Assembly (NCBI RefSeq): GCF_017068395.1
Contig: NZ_CP070619.1
Span: 4,340,001-4,404,000, forward strand
DNA from: Rhodococcus pseudokoreensis
GTDB lineage: Bacteria; Actinomycetota; Actinomycetes; Mycobacteriales; Mycobacteriaceae
Length of the DNA stretch: 64,000 nt
Reading direction: 5' to 3'
Shown here: positions 38,252 through 50,535 of the stretch, piece by piece
How positions within the stretch are numbered: position 1 is the stretch's first letter
Layout: every line of letters begins with the position of its first letter
Translations under genes and position numbers: made by a program
Notes under the pieces: model-generated
Databases searched by the model: none
What the model was told of the DNA's origin: nothing
Seen by the model: only the letters and a program-made list of their open reading frames with translations

Positions 38252-38290
38252 GTGGTTAGCGAGTCCCTGCACTCGTTAACCACTCACGGG
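38245..38290. terminator. Strong bidirectional terminator hairpin
   Basis: Two 20-base arms (38245-38264 and 38271-38290) are complementary except for one G-T wobble position and enclose a 6-base loop. The stop codons of the converging GntR gene and DUF1648 gene both lie in the arms. Confidence 0.85.
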
Positions 38291-39255
38291 CGGCGGAGCC
38301 GCACCTCGGCGTACGTGTTGAGGGCACCGGCCATCTCCTCGGCCCGCGCGCTGGTGACGGTCAGGCGGTCGCCGCAGGCGGTCGTGACGATCACGGCGGG
38401 GCCGGTCCTCGTCACGACGCCGTAGTTGCGCCTGCCCTTCACCTTGAGTCCCCAGCCGCCGAAGTCGTCGAACGGCTTGATCACGTCGACGCGGGCGCCC
38501 TCGATCTCCTCGATCCCGTACTGCAACGCGGTCATGCCCATGTTCACCACCCGGATGCCGGACCGGTCGACGATCACCCGGAACCGGAGCAGGCTCACGA
38601 TCAGCAGCCCCACCGGAACGAACACCGCGAGCGGCCACCATCCGTCGACGAGCAGGCAGACCGCGAGCGCGGGAGCGACCCCGAGAATCAGGAGCAGGAT
38701 CAGCGACCCGAGGGTGCCGAACCCGACCGTGTCCGCGACGGTCGTCGGGTGGTCGGCGCGCGGCAACCGCGGGTCGGGAGAGCCGGTCGCGGCGACCCGG
38801 GGCCGGTAGTCACGGAGCAGGGCGGCGCCGATCAGACCGACGACGGCCCCGATCACGACACCGAGGCCGAGCGACCACATCGGGAGTTCGGTGGCCGCGG
38901 GGTCGGCGACGTCGAGTTGGACGTAGAGCAGCACCACCTGCACCGTGAGGATTAGGCCGACCACGGACAGTCCGACGACGAGCATTGTGCGGCGCATCAT
39001 GAGCATCGCCTGGGCGAGGGCGGCGATCGCCGCGCATCCGCCACCGAACAGGACCGTCACCAGGGCGAACGTCCAGGCGCTGGACATCGGGGTGGAGAAG
39101 CCGTCCGGCGAGGTGGTGGTCCAGTGCGTCGCGATCTGCGCCGGGAGCCGCGGTTCCCACACCTTCGTGAGGATCACCCCGGACAGCGCCGCGATCACCG
39201 GGAGCAGCAGACCGAAGACTGCGCCTGCGGGGTCGACGACGCGCGAGGAGTTCAC
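38284..39255 (-). CDS. DUF1648-type membrane protein
   Basis: The 323-residue protein has an N-terminal helix followed by the DUF1648-like segment LPAQIATHWTTTSPDGFSTP. About five to seven membrane helices come next, and a C-terminal soluble domain of about 90 residues (FRVIVDRSGIRVVNMGM onward) resembles a PH-like fold. Start is GTG 39255. It is followed on the opposite strand end by a terminator. The SdpI-like gene lies 22 bases upstream on the same strand, and such pairs are common. The function is unknown. Confidence 0.72.
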   Translation of the reverse strand: MNSSRVVDPAGAVFGLLLPVIAALSGVILTKVWEPRLPAQIATHWTTTSPDGFSTPMSSAWTFALVTVLFGGGCAAIAALAQAMLMMRRTMLVVGLSVVGLILTVQVVLLYVQLDVADPAATELPMWSLGLGVVIGAVVGLIGAALLRDYRPRVAATGSPDPRLPRADHPTTVADTVGFGTLGSLILLLILGVAPALAVCLLVDGWWPLAVFVPVGLLIVSLLRFRVIVDRSGIRVVNMGMTALQYGIEEIEGARVDVIKPFDDFGGWGLKVKGRRNYGVVTRTGPAVIVTTACGDRLTVTSARAEEMAGALNTYAEVRLRRP

Positions 39256-39277
39256 CGGACGGGCCGTCGCCTGCCGG

Positions 39278-39679
39278 TCAGGACGGCTGGCAGGCGCCCT
39301 TCAGGGAGCACGCGCCGCAGGAACTGCCGCACCCACCGGTGTCGGCGGCGGGCACCGACGCGGCGGCACGGGCACCGAGCGATCCGCCCGTCGCCGCGGT
39401 GAGCGCGGCGGCGACGACGCTGACGAGGACGGCGCCGATTCCGAAGACTCCACCGATCAGGATTCCGGCGATTCCGCCGATGACGAGGAGCCCGGCCGCG
39501 GCGAGCAGGGTGGGCCCCGCAACCTTGTTGGCCAGCGCAAACGTCTGATCGTCGCGCATCGTCTCGGGGGTGCGGACACCCGCCCACCGGTTGCGCGGGA
39601 GGCGCTCGGCGAGGCCTGCAACGGCGACACCGGAGACGGCGACGGCGAGCACGAACAGCACGACGGAGGCAATCAACAC
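39278..39679 (-). CDS. SdpI-family membrane protein with cysteine-rich tail
   Basis: The 133-residue protein has two to three transmembrane helices and the SdpI-like loop RNRWAGVRTPETMRDDQTF. It ends in a cysteine-rich tail (GGCGSSCGACSLKGACQPS) that could bind metal or form disulfides. SdpI in Bacillus is the immunity protein against the SdpC toxin; here there is no toxin gene, so the name reflects fold only. It is probably co-transcribed with the DUF1648 gene. Confidence 0.75.
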   Translation of the reverse strand: MLIASVVLFVLAVAVSGVAVAGLAERLPRNRWAGVRTPETMRDDQTFALANKVAGPTLLAAAGLLVIGGIAGILIGGVFGIGAVLVSVVAAALTAATGGSLGARAAASVPAADTGGCGSSCGACSLKGACQPS

Positions 39680-39794
39680 GAGACCAGGATACGGCGGACC
39701 CGGACGCGCAGGTGAGCCCGGGTGGGGTGAGGCTCTACCCTGGTTGTCGGTATCCCCCTAATTCAGAATGTCAGCCAAGTAGATAGCGACCACA

Positions 39795-42659
39795 GTGACC
39801 GAGCACGTGCAGCCCGCCAACCCGTCCGACGCGACCCCGCAGCACCGCTACACCGCGGAGCTCGCCGGCCAGATCGAGCAGCGCTGGCAGGACCGGTGGA
39901 GCGAGGAGGGCACGTTCGACGCGCCCAACCCGGTCGGCCCCCTCGCCGGCGACGTGCCCGCGGACAAGTTGTTCGTGCAGGACATGTTCCCGTACCCGTC
40001 GGGGACGGGTCTGCACGTGGGCCACCCGCTGGGCTACATCGCCACCGACGTGTTCGCCCGCTATCACCGCATGCAGGGCCACAACGTGCTGCACACCCTC
40101 GGCTACGACGCGTTCGGTCTGCCTGCCGAGCAGTACGCGGTGCAGACGGGCACGCACCCGCGGACCACCACCGAGGCCAACATCGGCAACATGAAGCGTC
40201 AGCTGCGCCGCCTCGGGCTCGGCCACGACGAGCGCCGCACCTTCGCCACCACGGACGTGGACTTCTACCACTGGACGCAGTGGATCTTCCTGCAGATCCA
40301 CGACGCGTGGTTCGACAAGGAGGCCGGCAAGGCCCGCCGCATCTCCGAGCTCGAGGCCGAGTTCGTGTCGGGCGCCCGCGCCCTCGAGGACGGACGGGAC
40401 TGGGCGTCGCTGCCCGTGACCGAGAAGGAAGCGGTCCTCGACTCCTACCGCCTCGTGTACCACTCCGATTCGATGGTCAACTGGTGCCCCGGTCTGGGCA
40501 CGGTGCTGGCCAACGAGGAGGTCACCGCCGACGGCCGCAGCGACCGCGGCAACTTCCCGGTGTTCCGTAAGCATTTGCAGCAGTGGATGATGCGCATCAC
40601 CGCGTACTCCGACCGCCTGGTGGACGACCTGGAGTACCTGGACTGGCCGGAGAAGGTCAAGACCATGCAGCGCAACTGGATCGGGCGCTCGCACGGTGCG
40701 CAGGTGAAGTTCGCCGTGACGGTCGAGCAGAGTGAGGGTGGATCCACTGCCCACGACGTCGAGGTGTTCACGACGCGGCCGGACACGTTGTTCGGTGCGA
40801 CGTACGTGACGCTGGCGCCGGAGCACGAACTGGTCGACGAGATCGTCGCGGCCGCGTGGCCCGAGGGTGTGGATTCGCGCTGGACCGGCGGTGCCGCAAC
40901 GCCCGCCGAAGCGGTTGCGGCGTACCGGAAGTCGATCGCCGCCAAGTCGGACCTGGAGCGGCAGGAATACAAGGAGAAGACGGGCGTCTTCCTCGGCACG
41001 TACGCGGTGAACCCCGTCAACGGGCACAAGTTGCCGGTGTTCATCGCCGACTACGTCCTCACCGGCTACGGCACGGGGGCCATCATGGCCGTCCCGGGTC
41101 ACGACCACCGCGACTACGAGTTCGCCACCGAGTTCGGTCTCGACATCGTCGAGGTGATCTCCGGCGGCGACCTCTCCAAGGACGCGTACACCGGCGACGG
41201 CACGATCGTGAACTCCGGCTTCCTGAACGGCATGTCCGTCGCCGACGCGAAGAAGGCCATCACCGAGCGGCTCGAGGCGGACGGCACCGGCCAGGGCACC
41301 ATCCAGTACAAGCTGCGCGACTGGCTGTTCGCCCGGCAGCGGTACTGGGGCGAGCCGTTCCCGATCGTGTACGACGCCGAAGGCTACGCGCACGCCCTGC
41401 CGGAATCGGCTCTGCCCGTGGAGCTTCCGGAGGTCGAGGACTACGCACCCGTGTCGTTCGATCCCGACGACGCGTCCTCGGAGCCCTCTCCCCCGCTGGC
41501 GAAGGCCGCCGACTGGGTCAACGTCGAACTCGACCTCGGCGACGGACTGCAGACGTACCGCCGCGACACCAACGTGATGCCGCAGTGGGCGGGCAGCTCG
41601 TGGTACCAGCTGCGCTACATCGACCCCACCAACCCGGACGTGTTCTGCGACAAGGAGAACGAGCGGTACTGGACGGGTCCCCGGCCGGAGATCCACGGGC
41701 CGAACGATCCCGGCGGCGTCGACCTGTACGTCGGTGGTGTCGAGCACGCGGTGCTGCACCTGCTGTACTCGCGGTTCTGGCACAAGGTGCTGTTCGACCT
41801 CGGGTATGTCAGCTCGAGCGAGCCGTACCGCCGCCTGTACAACCAGGGCTACATCCAGGCCTACGCGTACACCGACGCGCGCGGCGTATACGTGCCCGCC
41901 GACGAGGTGGAGGAGAAGGACGGCAAGTTCTTCCACCAGGGCGCCGAGGTCAACCGCGAATACGGGAAGATGGGCAAGAGCCTCAAGAACTCCGTGTCGC
42001 CGGACGACATCTGCGAGGAGTACGGCGCCGACACGCTCCGCGTCTACGAGATGTCGATGGGTCCGCTGGACACGTCCCGGCCGTGGGCGACCAAGGACGT
42101 CGTCGGTGCGCAGCGCTTCCTGCAGCGCGCCTGGCGTGTGGTGGTCGACGAGGAGTCCGGCGCCGTTCGTGTCACCGACGACGCCCCGACCGAGGACACG
42201 CTGCGCGCGCTGAACAAGGCGATCGCCGGTGTCGGCGAGGACTACACCGCACTGCGCGACAACACGGCCGCGGCCAAGCTGATCGAGTACACCAACCACC
42301 TCACCAAGGCGTACCCCGCCGGTGCCCCCCGCTCGGCGGTGGAACCGCTGGTGCTCATGCTCGCGCCGCTGGCCCCGCACCTCGCGGAGGAACTGTGGTC
42401 GCGGCTCGGCCACGAGAAGTCGCTGGCGCACGGACCCTTCCCGGTTGCCGAGGAGAAGTGGCTCGTCGAAGACACCGTCGAGTACCCGATCCAGGTCAAC
42501 GGCAAGGTCCGCAGCCGTGTGACCGTCGCCGCCGACGCCCCGCGTGAGGAGATCGAGAAGATCGCGCTCGCCGACGACAAGATCGTCGCACTGCTCGACG
42601 GCAAGGATCCGCGCAAGGTCATCGTCGTGCCCGGGAAGATGGTCAACATCGTCCTCTGA
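39795..42659 (+). CDS. leuS: Leucyl-tRNA synthetase
   Basis: The 954-residue class I synthetase charges tRNA-Leu. It has the HIGH-type motif HVGH (residues 74-77), a large CP1 editing domain with [12 protein letters not shown], and the KMSKS-type motif KMGKS (725-729). The C-terminal anticodon and DUF domains are complete. Start is GTG 39795. The upstream 115 bases are too short for a T-box leader, and none is seen. Confidence 0.97.
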   Translation: MTEHVQPANPSDATPQHRYTAELAGQIEQRWQDRWSEEGTFDAPNPVGPLAGDVPADKLFVQDMFPYPSGTGLHVGHPLGYIATDVFARYHRMQGHNVLHTLGYDAFGLPAEQYAVQTGTHPRTTTEANIGNMKRQLRRLGLGHDERRTFATTDVDFYHWTQWIFLQIHDAWFDKEAGKARRISELEAEFVSGARALEDGRDWASLPVTEKEAVLDSYRLVYHSDSMVNWCPGLGTVLANEEVTADGRSDRGNFPVFRKHLQQWMMRITAYSDRLVDDLEYLDWPEKVKTMQRNWIGRSHGAQVKFAVTVEQSEGGSTAHDVEVFTTRPDTLFGATYVTLAPEHELVDEIVAAAWPEGVDSRWTGGAATPAEAVAAYRKSIAAKSDLERQEYKEKTGVFLGTYAVNPVNGHKLPVFIADYVLTGYGTGAIMAVPGHDHRDYEFATEFGLDIVEVISGGDLSKDAYTGDGTIVNSGFLNGMSVADAKKAITERLEADGTGQGTIQYKLRDWLFARQRYWGEPFPIVYDAEGYAHALPESALPVELPEVEDYAPVSFDPDDASSEPSPPLAKAADWVNVELDLGDGLQTYRRDTNVMPQWAGSSWYQLRYIDPTNPDVFCDKENERYWTGPRPEIHGPNDPGGVDLYVGGVEHAVLHLLYSRFWHKVLFDLGYVSSSEPYRRLYNQGYIQAYAYTDARGVYVPADEVEEKDGKFFHQGAEVNREYGKMGKSLKNSVSPDDICEEYGADTLRVYEMSMGPLDTSRPWATKDVVGAQRFLQRAWRVVVDEESGAVRVTDDAPTEDTLRALNKAIAGVGEDYTALRDNTAAAKLIEYTNHLTKAYPAGAPRSAVEPLVLMLAPLAPHLAEELWSRLGHEKSLAHGPFPVAEEKWLVEDTVEYPIQVNGKVRSRVTVAADAPREEIEKIALADDKIVALLDGKDPRKVIVVPGKMVNIVL

Positions 42660-42673
42660 CGCGGACCGCGGAG

Positions 42674-43408
42674 TCATTCGGCCCGCCGTGCCTCCTTCGC
42701 GGCGCGTGCGGCGGCGGCGAACCCTTCCATGGTGGGGAATTCGAGGGCGTAGGTGTACTCGTCGGAGGGTTCGGGGGTGGCTCCCCAGCCCGGACGGTCG
42801 TGGCGGCGATTGATCCACACCGAGGGCAGGCCGTGGCGCTTGGCTGGCACGTGGTCGTGAAAGAGGCTCTGCGCCACATGCAGAAGACGCTCACGGGGAA
42901 CGCCGAGTTCCTCCAGTGCGCCGTCGAGAGCGTCGAAGTGGTTCGGCGCAGGCTTGTATGCCTTGACGTCCTCGGCGGTGATGATCTTGTCGAACTCGAC
43001 TCCCAGACGTGCGTTGCTGCCGGCGAAGCCCGCACGGTGGACGTTGGACAGGATGATCAGCTTGTAGTCCTTCGCCAGGGAGGCAAGCGCTTCGGCGGAG
43101 TCGGGGAACGCCGGCCAGTCGGGGACCGAGGCGCCGAGCCTGGCTGCCCATTCGTCGCTGACGTCCCTGCCGAGCGTCTTCCCCGTGCGGCGGAAGGCGT
43201 CGGCGAGGATCGCCGAGTACAGCGCGCCGGGGGTGTCGCGTTCGGCCCGGGCCTCGTTGTCCGCGTACGCGCGGAGCAGTTCCTCGTCCGTCAGCGCGAG
43301 CCCGACATCCTTCGCCCAGGGCGCGAGAACAGCGGCGATGCCGGCTTCCCAGTCGATCAGGGTGCCGTAGCAGTCGAAGCTCAAGGCGTCGTAGTCGGCC
43401 AGATTCAT
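42674..43408 (-). CDS. Haloacid dehalogenase, type II
   Basis: The 244-residue HAD protein has the nucleophile motif SFDCYGTLIDWEAG (Asp near residue 11), ILSNVHR as motif II and the KPAP lysine of motif III. L-2-haloacid dehalogenases hydrolyse short-chain 2-haloacids, although many relatives have other substrates. It is divergent from a GntR-type regulator, with palindromes between. Confidence 0.87.
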   Translation of the reverse strand: MNLADYDALSFDCYGTLIDWEAGIAAVLAPWAKDVGLALTDEELLRAYADNEARAERDTPGALYSAILADAFRRTGKTLGRDVSDEWAARLGASVPDWPAFPDSAEALASLAKDYKLIILSNVHRAGFAGSNARLGVEFDKIITAEDVKAYKPAPNHFDALDGALEELGVPRERLLHVAQSLFHDHVPAKRHGLPSVWINRRHDRPGWGATPEPSDEYTYALEFPTMEGFAAAARAAKEARRAE

Positions 43409-43463
43409 GGTGGTTCTCCTCGAGGTGTCGTCGCAGTGTCGTGACTGGCAACCAAATCGGTAT

Positions 43464-43520
43464 TACTGTTATACAGTACAACAGAGCGTCCGATGGTGGA
43501 AGACGGTATAGCAGATATAC
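43464..43520. promoter_or_regulatory. Operator-like palindromes between dehalogenase and GntR genes
   Basis: TACTGT-tat-ACAGTA (43464-43478) and GTATA-gcaga-TATAC (43506-43520) lie in the 133-base divergent region. Their AT-rich, TATAC-type arms resemble sites bound by FCD-type GntR regulators. Confidence 0.6.
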
Positions 43521-43541
43521 TGCGGGCCGGAGGAGGACGGT

Positions 43542-44180
43542 ATGAGTCCAGTGCTACAAACGCAGACCACCCGCGACGCGCTGGTGGCGGAGATCCGCGC
43601 CCAGATCCTCGGTGGTGACCTCGCGCCCGGCACCCCGCTCACCGAGACGGGCCTGGCTGCGATGTTCGACGTCGCTCGCCCCACGGTGCGGTCGGCGCTG
43701 CAGGTGCTGACGAGTCGCCATCTCGCCCAGCAGTCCCAGGGCCGGTCGCTGATCGTTCCGGTTCTCGATCACGAGGACGTCCGTGATCTGTATTTCGTGC
43801 GCATTCCGCTCGAACTCGAAAGCGTCCGGGTCATCGTCGAGAACGGCATCCCCCTGAGCGAGGCCGAGCGGTATCTCGAGAAGATGGAGCAGATGCCGGC
43901 CGACGCCAGTTGGGCGGACCGAGTCGAAGTCCACTCGGCGTTCCATGTCGCGATCATCGACGCGGTCGGCAGCGACCGGCTGAGCCGGATCTACTCGACA
44001 CTGCAAGACGAGATGCAGTTGTGCCTGGCGCAGATCCAGAAGTCGTATCCGAACCCCCGCGATCTCGCGACGGAGCACCGCAAACTCCTGGACGAGTTAC
44101 GATCCGCCGACCTCGATCGCGCACAGAGCGAGATGCGCAGGCACCTCGAGCGCGCGGTCGAGAACTACGAGACCACCTGA
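43542..44180 (+). CDS. GntR-family regulator (FCD domain)
   Basis: The 212-residue protein has a winged HTH (GTPLTETGLAAMFDVARPTV, about residues 28-47) and an FCD domain (ADRVEVHSAFHVAIIDAVGS). AGGAGG precedes ATG 43542. It is divergent from the dehalogenase gene and is the natural candidate for its regulation. It ends three bases from the convergent PucR-type gene. Confidence 0.87.
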   Translation: MSPVLQTQTTRDALVAEIRAQILGGDLAPGTPLTETGLAAMFDVARPTVRSALQVLTSRHLAQQSQGRSLIVPVLDHEDVRDLYFVRIPLELESVRVIVENGIPLSEAERYLEKMEQMPADASWADRVEVHSAFHVAIIDAVGSDRLSRIYSTLQDEMQLCLAQIQKSYPNPRDLATEHRKLLDELRSADLDRAQSEMRRHLERAVENYETT

Positions 44181-44183
44181 TCG

Positions 44184-45395
44184 TCACGCCTGCCTATCGG
44201 CGAGGTGCTGGTGCAGTTTGAGTGCGACGTGCAGGGCCGTGGCGCGCCACCCGTCGTCGAGGGCCTGATCGCCGAGTAGTTCGCGTATTCGGTTGAGCCG
44301 GTAGTACAAGGTGGCGCGGTGGATCGAGAGGGCTTCGCAGGTGGCGTCGACGCGACGGCCGGCGTCGAGGTAGGCGACGACTGTTTTCCAGTGCTCGACA
44401 CTGCCGTTGCGAAGGAGGCGGTCGGCGTCGGCGCTGAGGTTTCGCACCGTGTCCTGTCGCAGCGGTCTGCCGTAGAGCAGGCGCCAGGATCCGAGGTCCT
44501 CCCACTGCTGGAAGCGCGTCGAGCCGGTGTTCGGGGAGGAGAGTTCGGCGGCGAACTGCGCTCGGTGAGTGGACTCTTCGAGTTCGTCGGCGGTGTCGGC
44601 GGCGGCGGTGCCGGCTCCGACCACCTCGTATCCGGCGGCGTGCACGGCGCGGGTCAGGGTCGATTCGACCTCTCGAATCTCCCCTGCGGTGGTGTTCATG
44701 GAGACGGTGACCAGTCGGTCGTCGGTATACCGGGCCAGGAAGGGTCGGGCGAGCCGGCGGCGGGCCAGTTCGAGTTCCAGGTCTCGGTTGTCCTGGTTCG
44801 CCGGTTTTCCCCGGCGGCGCCGGCGGACTTCGGCCACGTGCACGCGCAGATCCCCACGCGGCGGTAGATGACCGCTGTCCAACGCCTCTCGGACGGCGGC
44901 GGATGCGGTCTGCCGTGTGGTCGCGGCCGTCAGAAGGCGGGCGAGTTCGTCTGCACGCCGGCGGATTTCGGTGTCGTCGGACGCGAGGAGTGGAGCCAGT
45001 GCGGAGACGGTGCTGCCGGCGTCGGACATCTCGGGTTCGGTGACGGGGGGTTCGTCGAACAGCCACAGGTAGCCGAGCAGTGCCCCTTCCCGTCGGATGG
45101 GGAAGCAGACCCGCGGGAGCATGCCGTAGTCCTCGTTGCGGGGGAGCCGCACCGGCTCGGTGGAGGTGGCGACGCCGAGGCTGAGCATCCACGGCAACGG
45201 CGGTTCCGGGGGCGCGCGGTCGATGATCGCGGTGACCCGGATCTGGTCGATCGGCCCGGTCTGGGCGCTCGCGCACAGCAGCTCGAAGCGGGGATTGTCG
45301 ACGGCGACCGAGCGGTGCAGCGCGTCGGCCAGGTCGTCGACGAGCGCCTGCATCTCGCTGAGGCGGCTCGGCCCGCTTCCGTCGACCTTAGACAT
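44184..45395 (-). CDS. PucR/CdaR-type transcriptional regulator
   Basis: The 403-residue protein has a variable sensory N-terminal half and a GGDEF-like degenerate middle. A C-terminal PucR HTH_30 domain (YLDAGRRVDATCEALSIHRATLYYRLNRI) supplies the recognition helix near residues 365-380. Such proteins activate purine, amino acid or aromatic catabolic operons. I chose ATG 45395 because the open frame further upstream is antisense to the next gene. The start codon sits inside the palindrome GACATATGTC. It is divergent from the amino acid dehydrogenase operon. Confidence 0.85.
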   Translation of the reverse strand: MSKVDGSGPSRLSEMQALVDDLADALHRSVAVDNPRFELLCASAQTGPIDQIRVTAIIDRAPPEPPLPWMLSLGVATSTEPVRLPRNEDYGMLPRVCFPIRREGALLGYLWLFDEPPVTEPEMSDAGSTVSALAPLLASDDTEIRRRADELARLLTAATTRQTASAAVREALDSGHLPPRGDLRVHVAEVRRRRRGKPANQDNRDLELELARRRLARPFLARYTDDRLVTVSMNTTAGEIREVESTLTRAVHAAGYEVVGAGTAAADTADELEESTHRAQFAAELSSPNTGSTRFQQWEDLGSWRLLYGRPLRQDTVRNLSADADRLLRNGSVEHWKTVVAYLDAGRRVDATCEALSIHRATLYYRLNRIRELLGDQALDDGWRATALHVALKLHQHLADRQA

Positions 45396-45400
45396 ATGTC
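45391..45400. promoter_or_regulatory. Palindrome covering the PucR-type start codon
   Basis: The 10-bp palindrome GACATATGTC includes the ATG of the regulator gene. A second 10-bp palindrome, GACCCGGGTC, lies at 45473-45482 before the dehydrogenase. Either may be a regulator binding site. Confidence 0.4.
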
Positions 45401-45527
45401 GAAGGTACTCGAGATGGGTGGCTAGAGACAACGCACTGGTCAGAGCCCCACGATGGAAGCCACTGGAACTGCGACCCGGGTCACATCGGGAGTATCCGGG
45501 TACACGTGGAAGACGAGGAGACACATC

Positions 45528-46862
45528 GTGGATCAGAGCATTTTCGCCCCGCTGAAGGCCGCCGGCCTGACGTCGTTGAAGTTGCAATACGACTGGAGGA
45601 CCGATCGGCACCGCCTGTATGCGGCGAAGGAGTGGGATGCCGATCTGGACTTCGCACAGTACAACCGCAGCTTCCATGTGGAGAGTCTGCTGACCTCGAA
45701 CGCGGTTTACCTGGGTCATGAGCAGGTCCTCGCCCTCTACGCCGAGCACGGCCTCGCCGACTACCTCGACGAGGTCCTCGAACTGCTGCGCGGCGGCAAG
45801 CACTTCGGTATCGAGGTCTACTACCACGAGGGCCGCGACATCCGGTTCATGTGTCACCAGCACAGTCGCCGGCAAGGCCTGATGAACAAGCGCCACGCGA
45901 CCCTGGCCGGCGGGATCCGCCGCCATCCGCTCGAAGAGCGGGAGTTGGACGTGATCATCGACGGTCTGAACCTCGGCCGTGCGATGAGCTTCAAGAACAT
46001 CGCCGCAGACCTGGATTTCGGGGGCTGCAAGACCACCGTGCAGATGGACCCGCTGAACCTCGACGACCTCGAAGCGCTGGGCTTCCTGTCGTTCGCGCTC
46101 GATCACTGCCGCACCATGACCGGCCCGGACATGAACTTCCCCACCGCGATGTCCGACGTCATCAACGCGCACTTCTCGAAGTCGTTCACCAGCGGCCCCG
46201 CGTCACCGCTGGGCGAGACCGGCAAGCCCACCGCATACGGCACGTACCTCGCCCTGAAGGAGGCCGTCCGGTTCGAGGAGGGCACCGACACCCTGACCGG
46301 TAAGACCGTGGCCGTCATGGGCCTCGGTGCGGTCGGCTGGTCGATGGCCGAATACCTGCTCGACGGCGGCGCCCGCGTCGTCGTCTCCGACATCGACGAG
46401 GCCCGCGCCGCGGACTTCCTCGCAGGCCACCCCGGTCGGGCGGTCGAGTCGGTGCCCGTCGGGGCGATCATGGACATCGAAGCAGATGTGTTCTGCCCCT
46501 GTGCGATCGGCGGAATCCTCGACGAGGACACCATCCGGCGAATCCAGTTCCGCTACGTCTTCGGGCCGGCGAACAACCAGCTCAAGGCCACCACGCAGGA
46601 CGAGGAGATCCGGCTGGCCGACCTGTTGGCCGAACGCGGCATCCTCTTCCAGACCGAGTGGTGGCACAACACCGCCGGCGTGATGTGCGGCGCCGAGGAA
46701 TATCTGCATGGAGCCGCCGCGAACACCGCCGACCTGATGGCCAAGGTGGAACGCATCGTCCCCGCCAAGACCCGGGCCAACCTCACGCAGGCGAAGGAAC
46801 TCGGCATCACGCCCACCGAGAATGCCTACCGCACCTGCGTCGACACCATCTACCAGCGATAA
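45528..46862 (+). CDS. Glu/Leu/Phe/Val-type amino acid dehydrogenase
   Basis: The 444-residue protein has the dimerisation domain with the substrate-binding region AMSFKNIAADLDFGGCKTTV and a C-terminal NAD domain (VMGLGAVGWSMAEYLL). The canonical GGGK glycine-lysine motif reads GGCK here; the lysine is kept. GTG 45528 has GAGGAG seven bases before it. It probably deaminates a hydrophobic or aromatic amino acid to the 2-oxo acid. The downstream permease and 4-hydroxyphenylpyruvate dioxygenase point to phenylalanine or tyrosine as substrate, by inference. Confidence 0.85.
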   Translation: MDQSIFAPLKAAGLTSLKLQYDWRTDRHRLYAAKEWDADLDFAQYNRSFHVESLLTSNAVYLGHEQVLALYAEHGLADYLDEVLELLRGGKHFGIEVYYHEGRDIRFMCHQHSRRQGLMNKRHATLAGGIRRHPLEERELDVIIDGLNLGRAMSFKNIAADLDFGGCKTTVQMDPLNLDDLEALGFLSFALDHCRTMTGPDMNFPTAMSDVINAHFSKSFTSGPASPLGETGKPTAYGTYLALKEAVRFEEGTDTLTGKTVAVMGLGAVGWSMAEYLLDGGARVVVSDIDEARAADFLAGHPGRAVESVPVGAIMDIEADVFCPCAIGGILDEDTIRRIQFRYVFGPANNQLKATTQDEEIRLADLLAERGILFQTEWWHNTAGVMCGAEEYLHGAAANTADLMAKVERIVPAKTRANLTQAKELGITPTENAYRTCVDTIYQR

Positions 46863-49571
<2,709 letters not shown>

Positions 49572-49590
49572 GACGCCACCGCCGTGCGCG

Positions 49591-49631
49591 CCACGGCGTG
49601 ACCGATGAGCCGAGCGCCGGTCACGCCGTGG
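49591..49631. terminator. Bidirectional terminator hairpin after hpd
   Basis: A perfect 13-bp inverted repeat (CCACGGCGTGACC at 49591-49603 and its complement at 49619-49631) encloses a 15-base loop. It includes the stop codon of the convergent SDR gene and separates two catabolic units. Confidence 0.82.
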
Positions 49632-50535
49632 ACTTCTGCATGCCGACGTAATTGCGGATCTGTGCGGTGGTGCTGTCGGTGCTCGACAGCCGGCTGAAGT
49701 CGCTGATCTGCGGCCAGTGTGCGGCAATGTCTTCGGGAGTTCTGGCGTCGTCGGGGAGGAAACAGCCTCGGGACTCGCGCATTTCGCTGACCGCGAAAAC
49801 TCCGGCGCCCGCCCCGAGGACGGTCTTGGTCGGTGCGTCCGGAGACACCAGGAACAGGGCGCCGGGAGAGATTGCCTCCGGTCGCAGTGCCTCGGCGGCA
49901 GCGGAGTCGAGGATCGATTCGGTCATGCGGGTCGCGGCCAGTGGGGCGAGTGCGTTGACCCGGATGCCTTTCGGTTCGCCCTCGATGGCGAGGACGTTCA
50001 TCAGCCCGACGAGAGCGGACTTGGCGGCACCGTAGTTGGCCTGTCCGAAGTTGCCGTAGATGCCGGACGCCGAGGTCGTCATGAGGATTCGGCCGTACTG
50101 CTGGGCGATCATGTGTTCCCACACCGCTTTGGTGCAGTTCACCGCGCCCATCAGATGGACGTCGACGACCGTGCGGAAGTCGTCGAGGGTGGCGTTGCGG
50201 AAGCTGGCGTCCCGCAGGATGCCTGCGTTGTTGATGAGAATGTCGATCCGGCCCCAAGCGGTGAGCGCCCGGCCGATCATGGCGGTGACCTGGGTGTGGT
50301 CGGTGACGTCGGCGTAGTCGGCGACCGCCGACCCGCCACGGGCGGTGATTTCGGCGACGACGCACGCGGCCGGGGTGTTGGGGGTGCTGTCGGGTGAGGT
50401 GTCGTCGCGGGACCCGCCGATGTCGTTGACGACGACGTGGGCGCCGCGGGCCGCGAGGGCGAGCGCATGGGCGCGGCCGAGGCCTCCGCCCGCGCCGGTG
50501 ACGACGGCGACCTGTCCGGTGAAGTCGAGGGTCAT
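49621..50535 (-). CDS. SDR-family dehydrogenase
   Basis: The 304-residue short-chain dehydrogenase has TGAGGGLG for NAD(P) binding, NNAG, and the catalytic YGAAK. VVVNDIGGS resembles the hydroxyacyl-CoA dehydrogenase part of peroxisomal MFE-2 proteins. Its start overlaps the MFS stop (ATGA); it is the last gene of the leftward transcript. It may oxidise a hydroxyacyl-CoA or an aryl alcohol made in this cluster. Confidence 0.88.
   Translation of the reverse strand: MTLDFTGQVAVVTGAGGGLGRAHALALAARGAHVVVNDIGGSRDDTSPDSTPNTPAACVVAEITARGGSAVADYADVTDHTQVTAMIGRALTAWGRIDILINNAGILRDASFRNATLDDFRTVVDVHLMGAVNCTKAVWEHMIAQQYGRILMTTSASGIYGNFGQANYGAAKSALVGLMNVLAIEGEPKGIRVNALAPLAATRMTESILDSAAAEALRPEAISPGALFLVSPDAPTKTVLGAGAGVFAVSEMRESRGCFLPDDARTPEDIAAHWPQISDFSRLSSTDSTTAQIRNYVGMQKSTA

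Noticed and set aside
39680..39794. Possible T-box leader before leuS
   Set aside because: The gap is only 115 bases, and no specifier hairpin or T-box sequence is visible.
39771..42818. 1015-codon open frame antisense to leuS
   Set aside because: leuS on the plus strand has all class I synthetase motifs, and the antisense product has no recognisable domain.
45396..46172. N-terminal extension of the PucR-type gene
   Set aside because: The extra 259 codons are antisense to the amino acid dehydrogenase and unlike any PucR protein; ATG 45395 gives the normal length.
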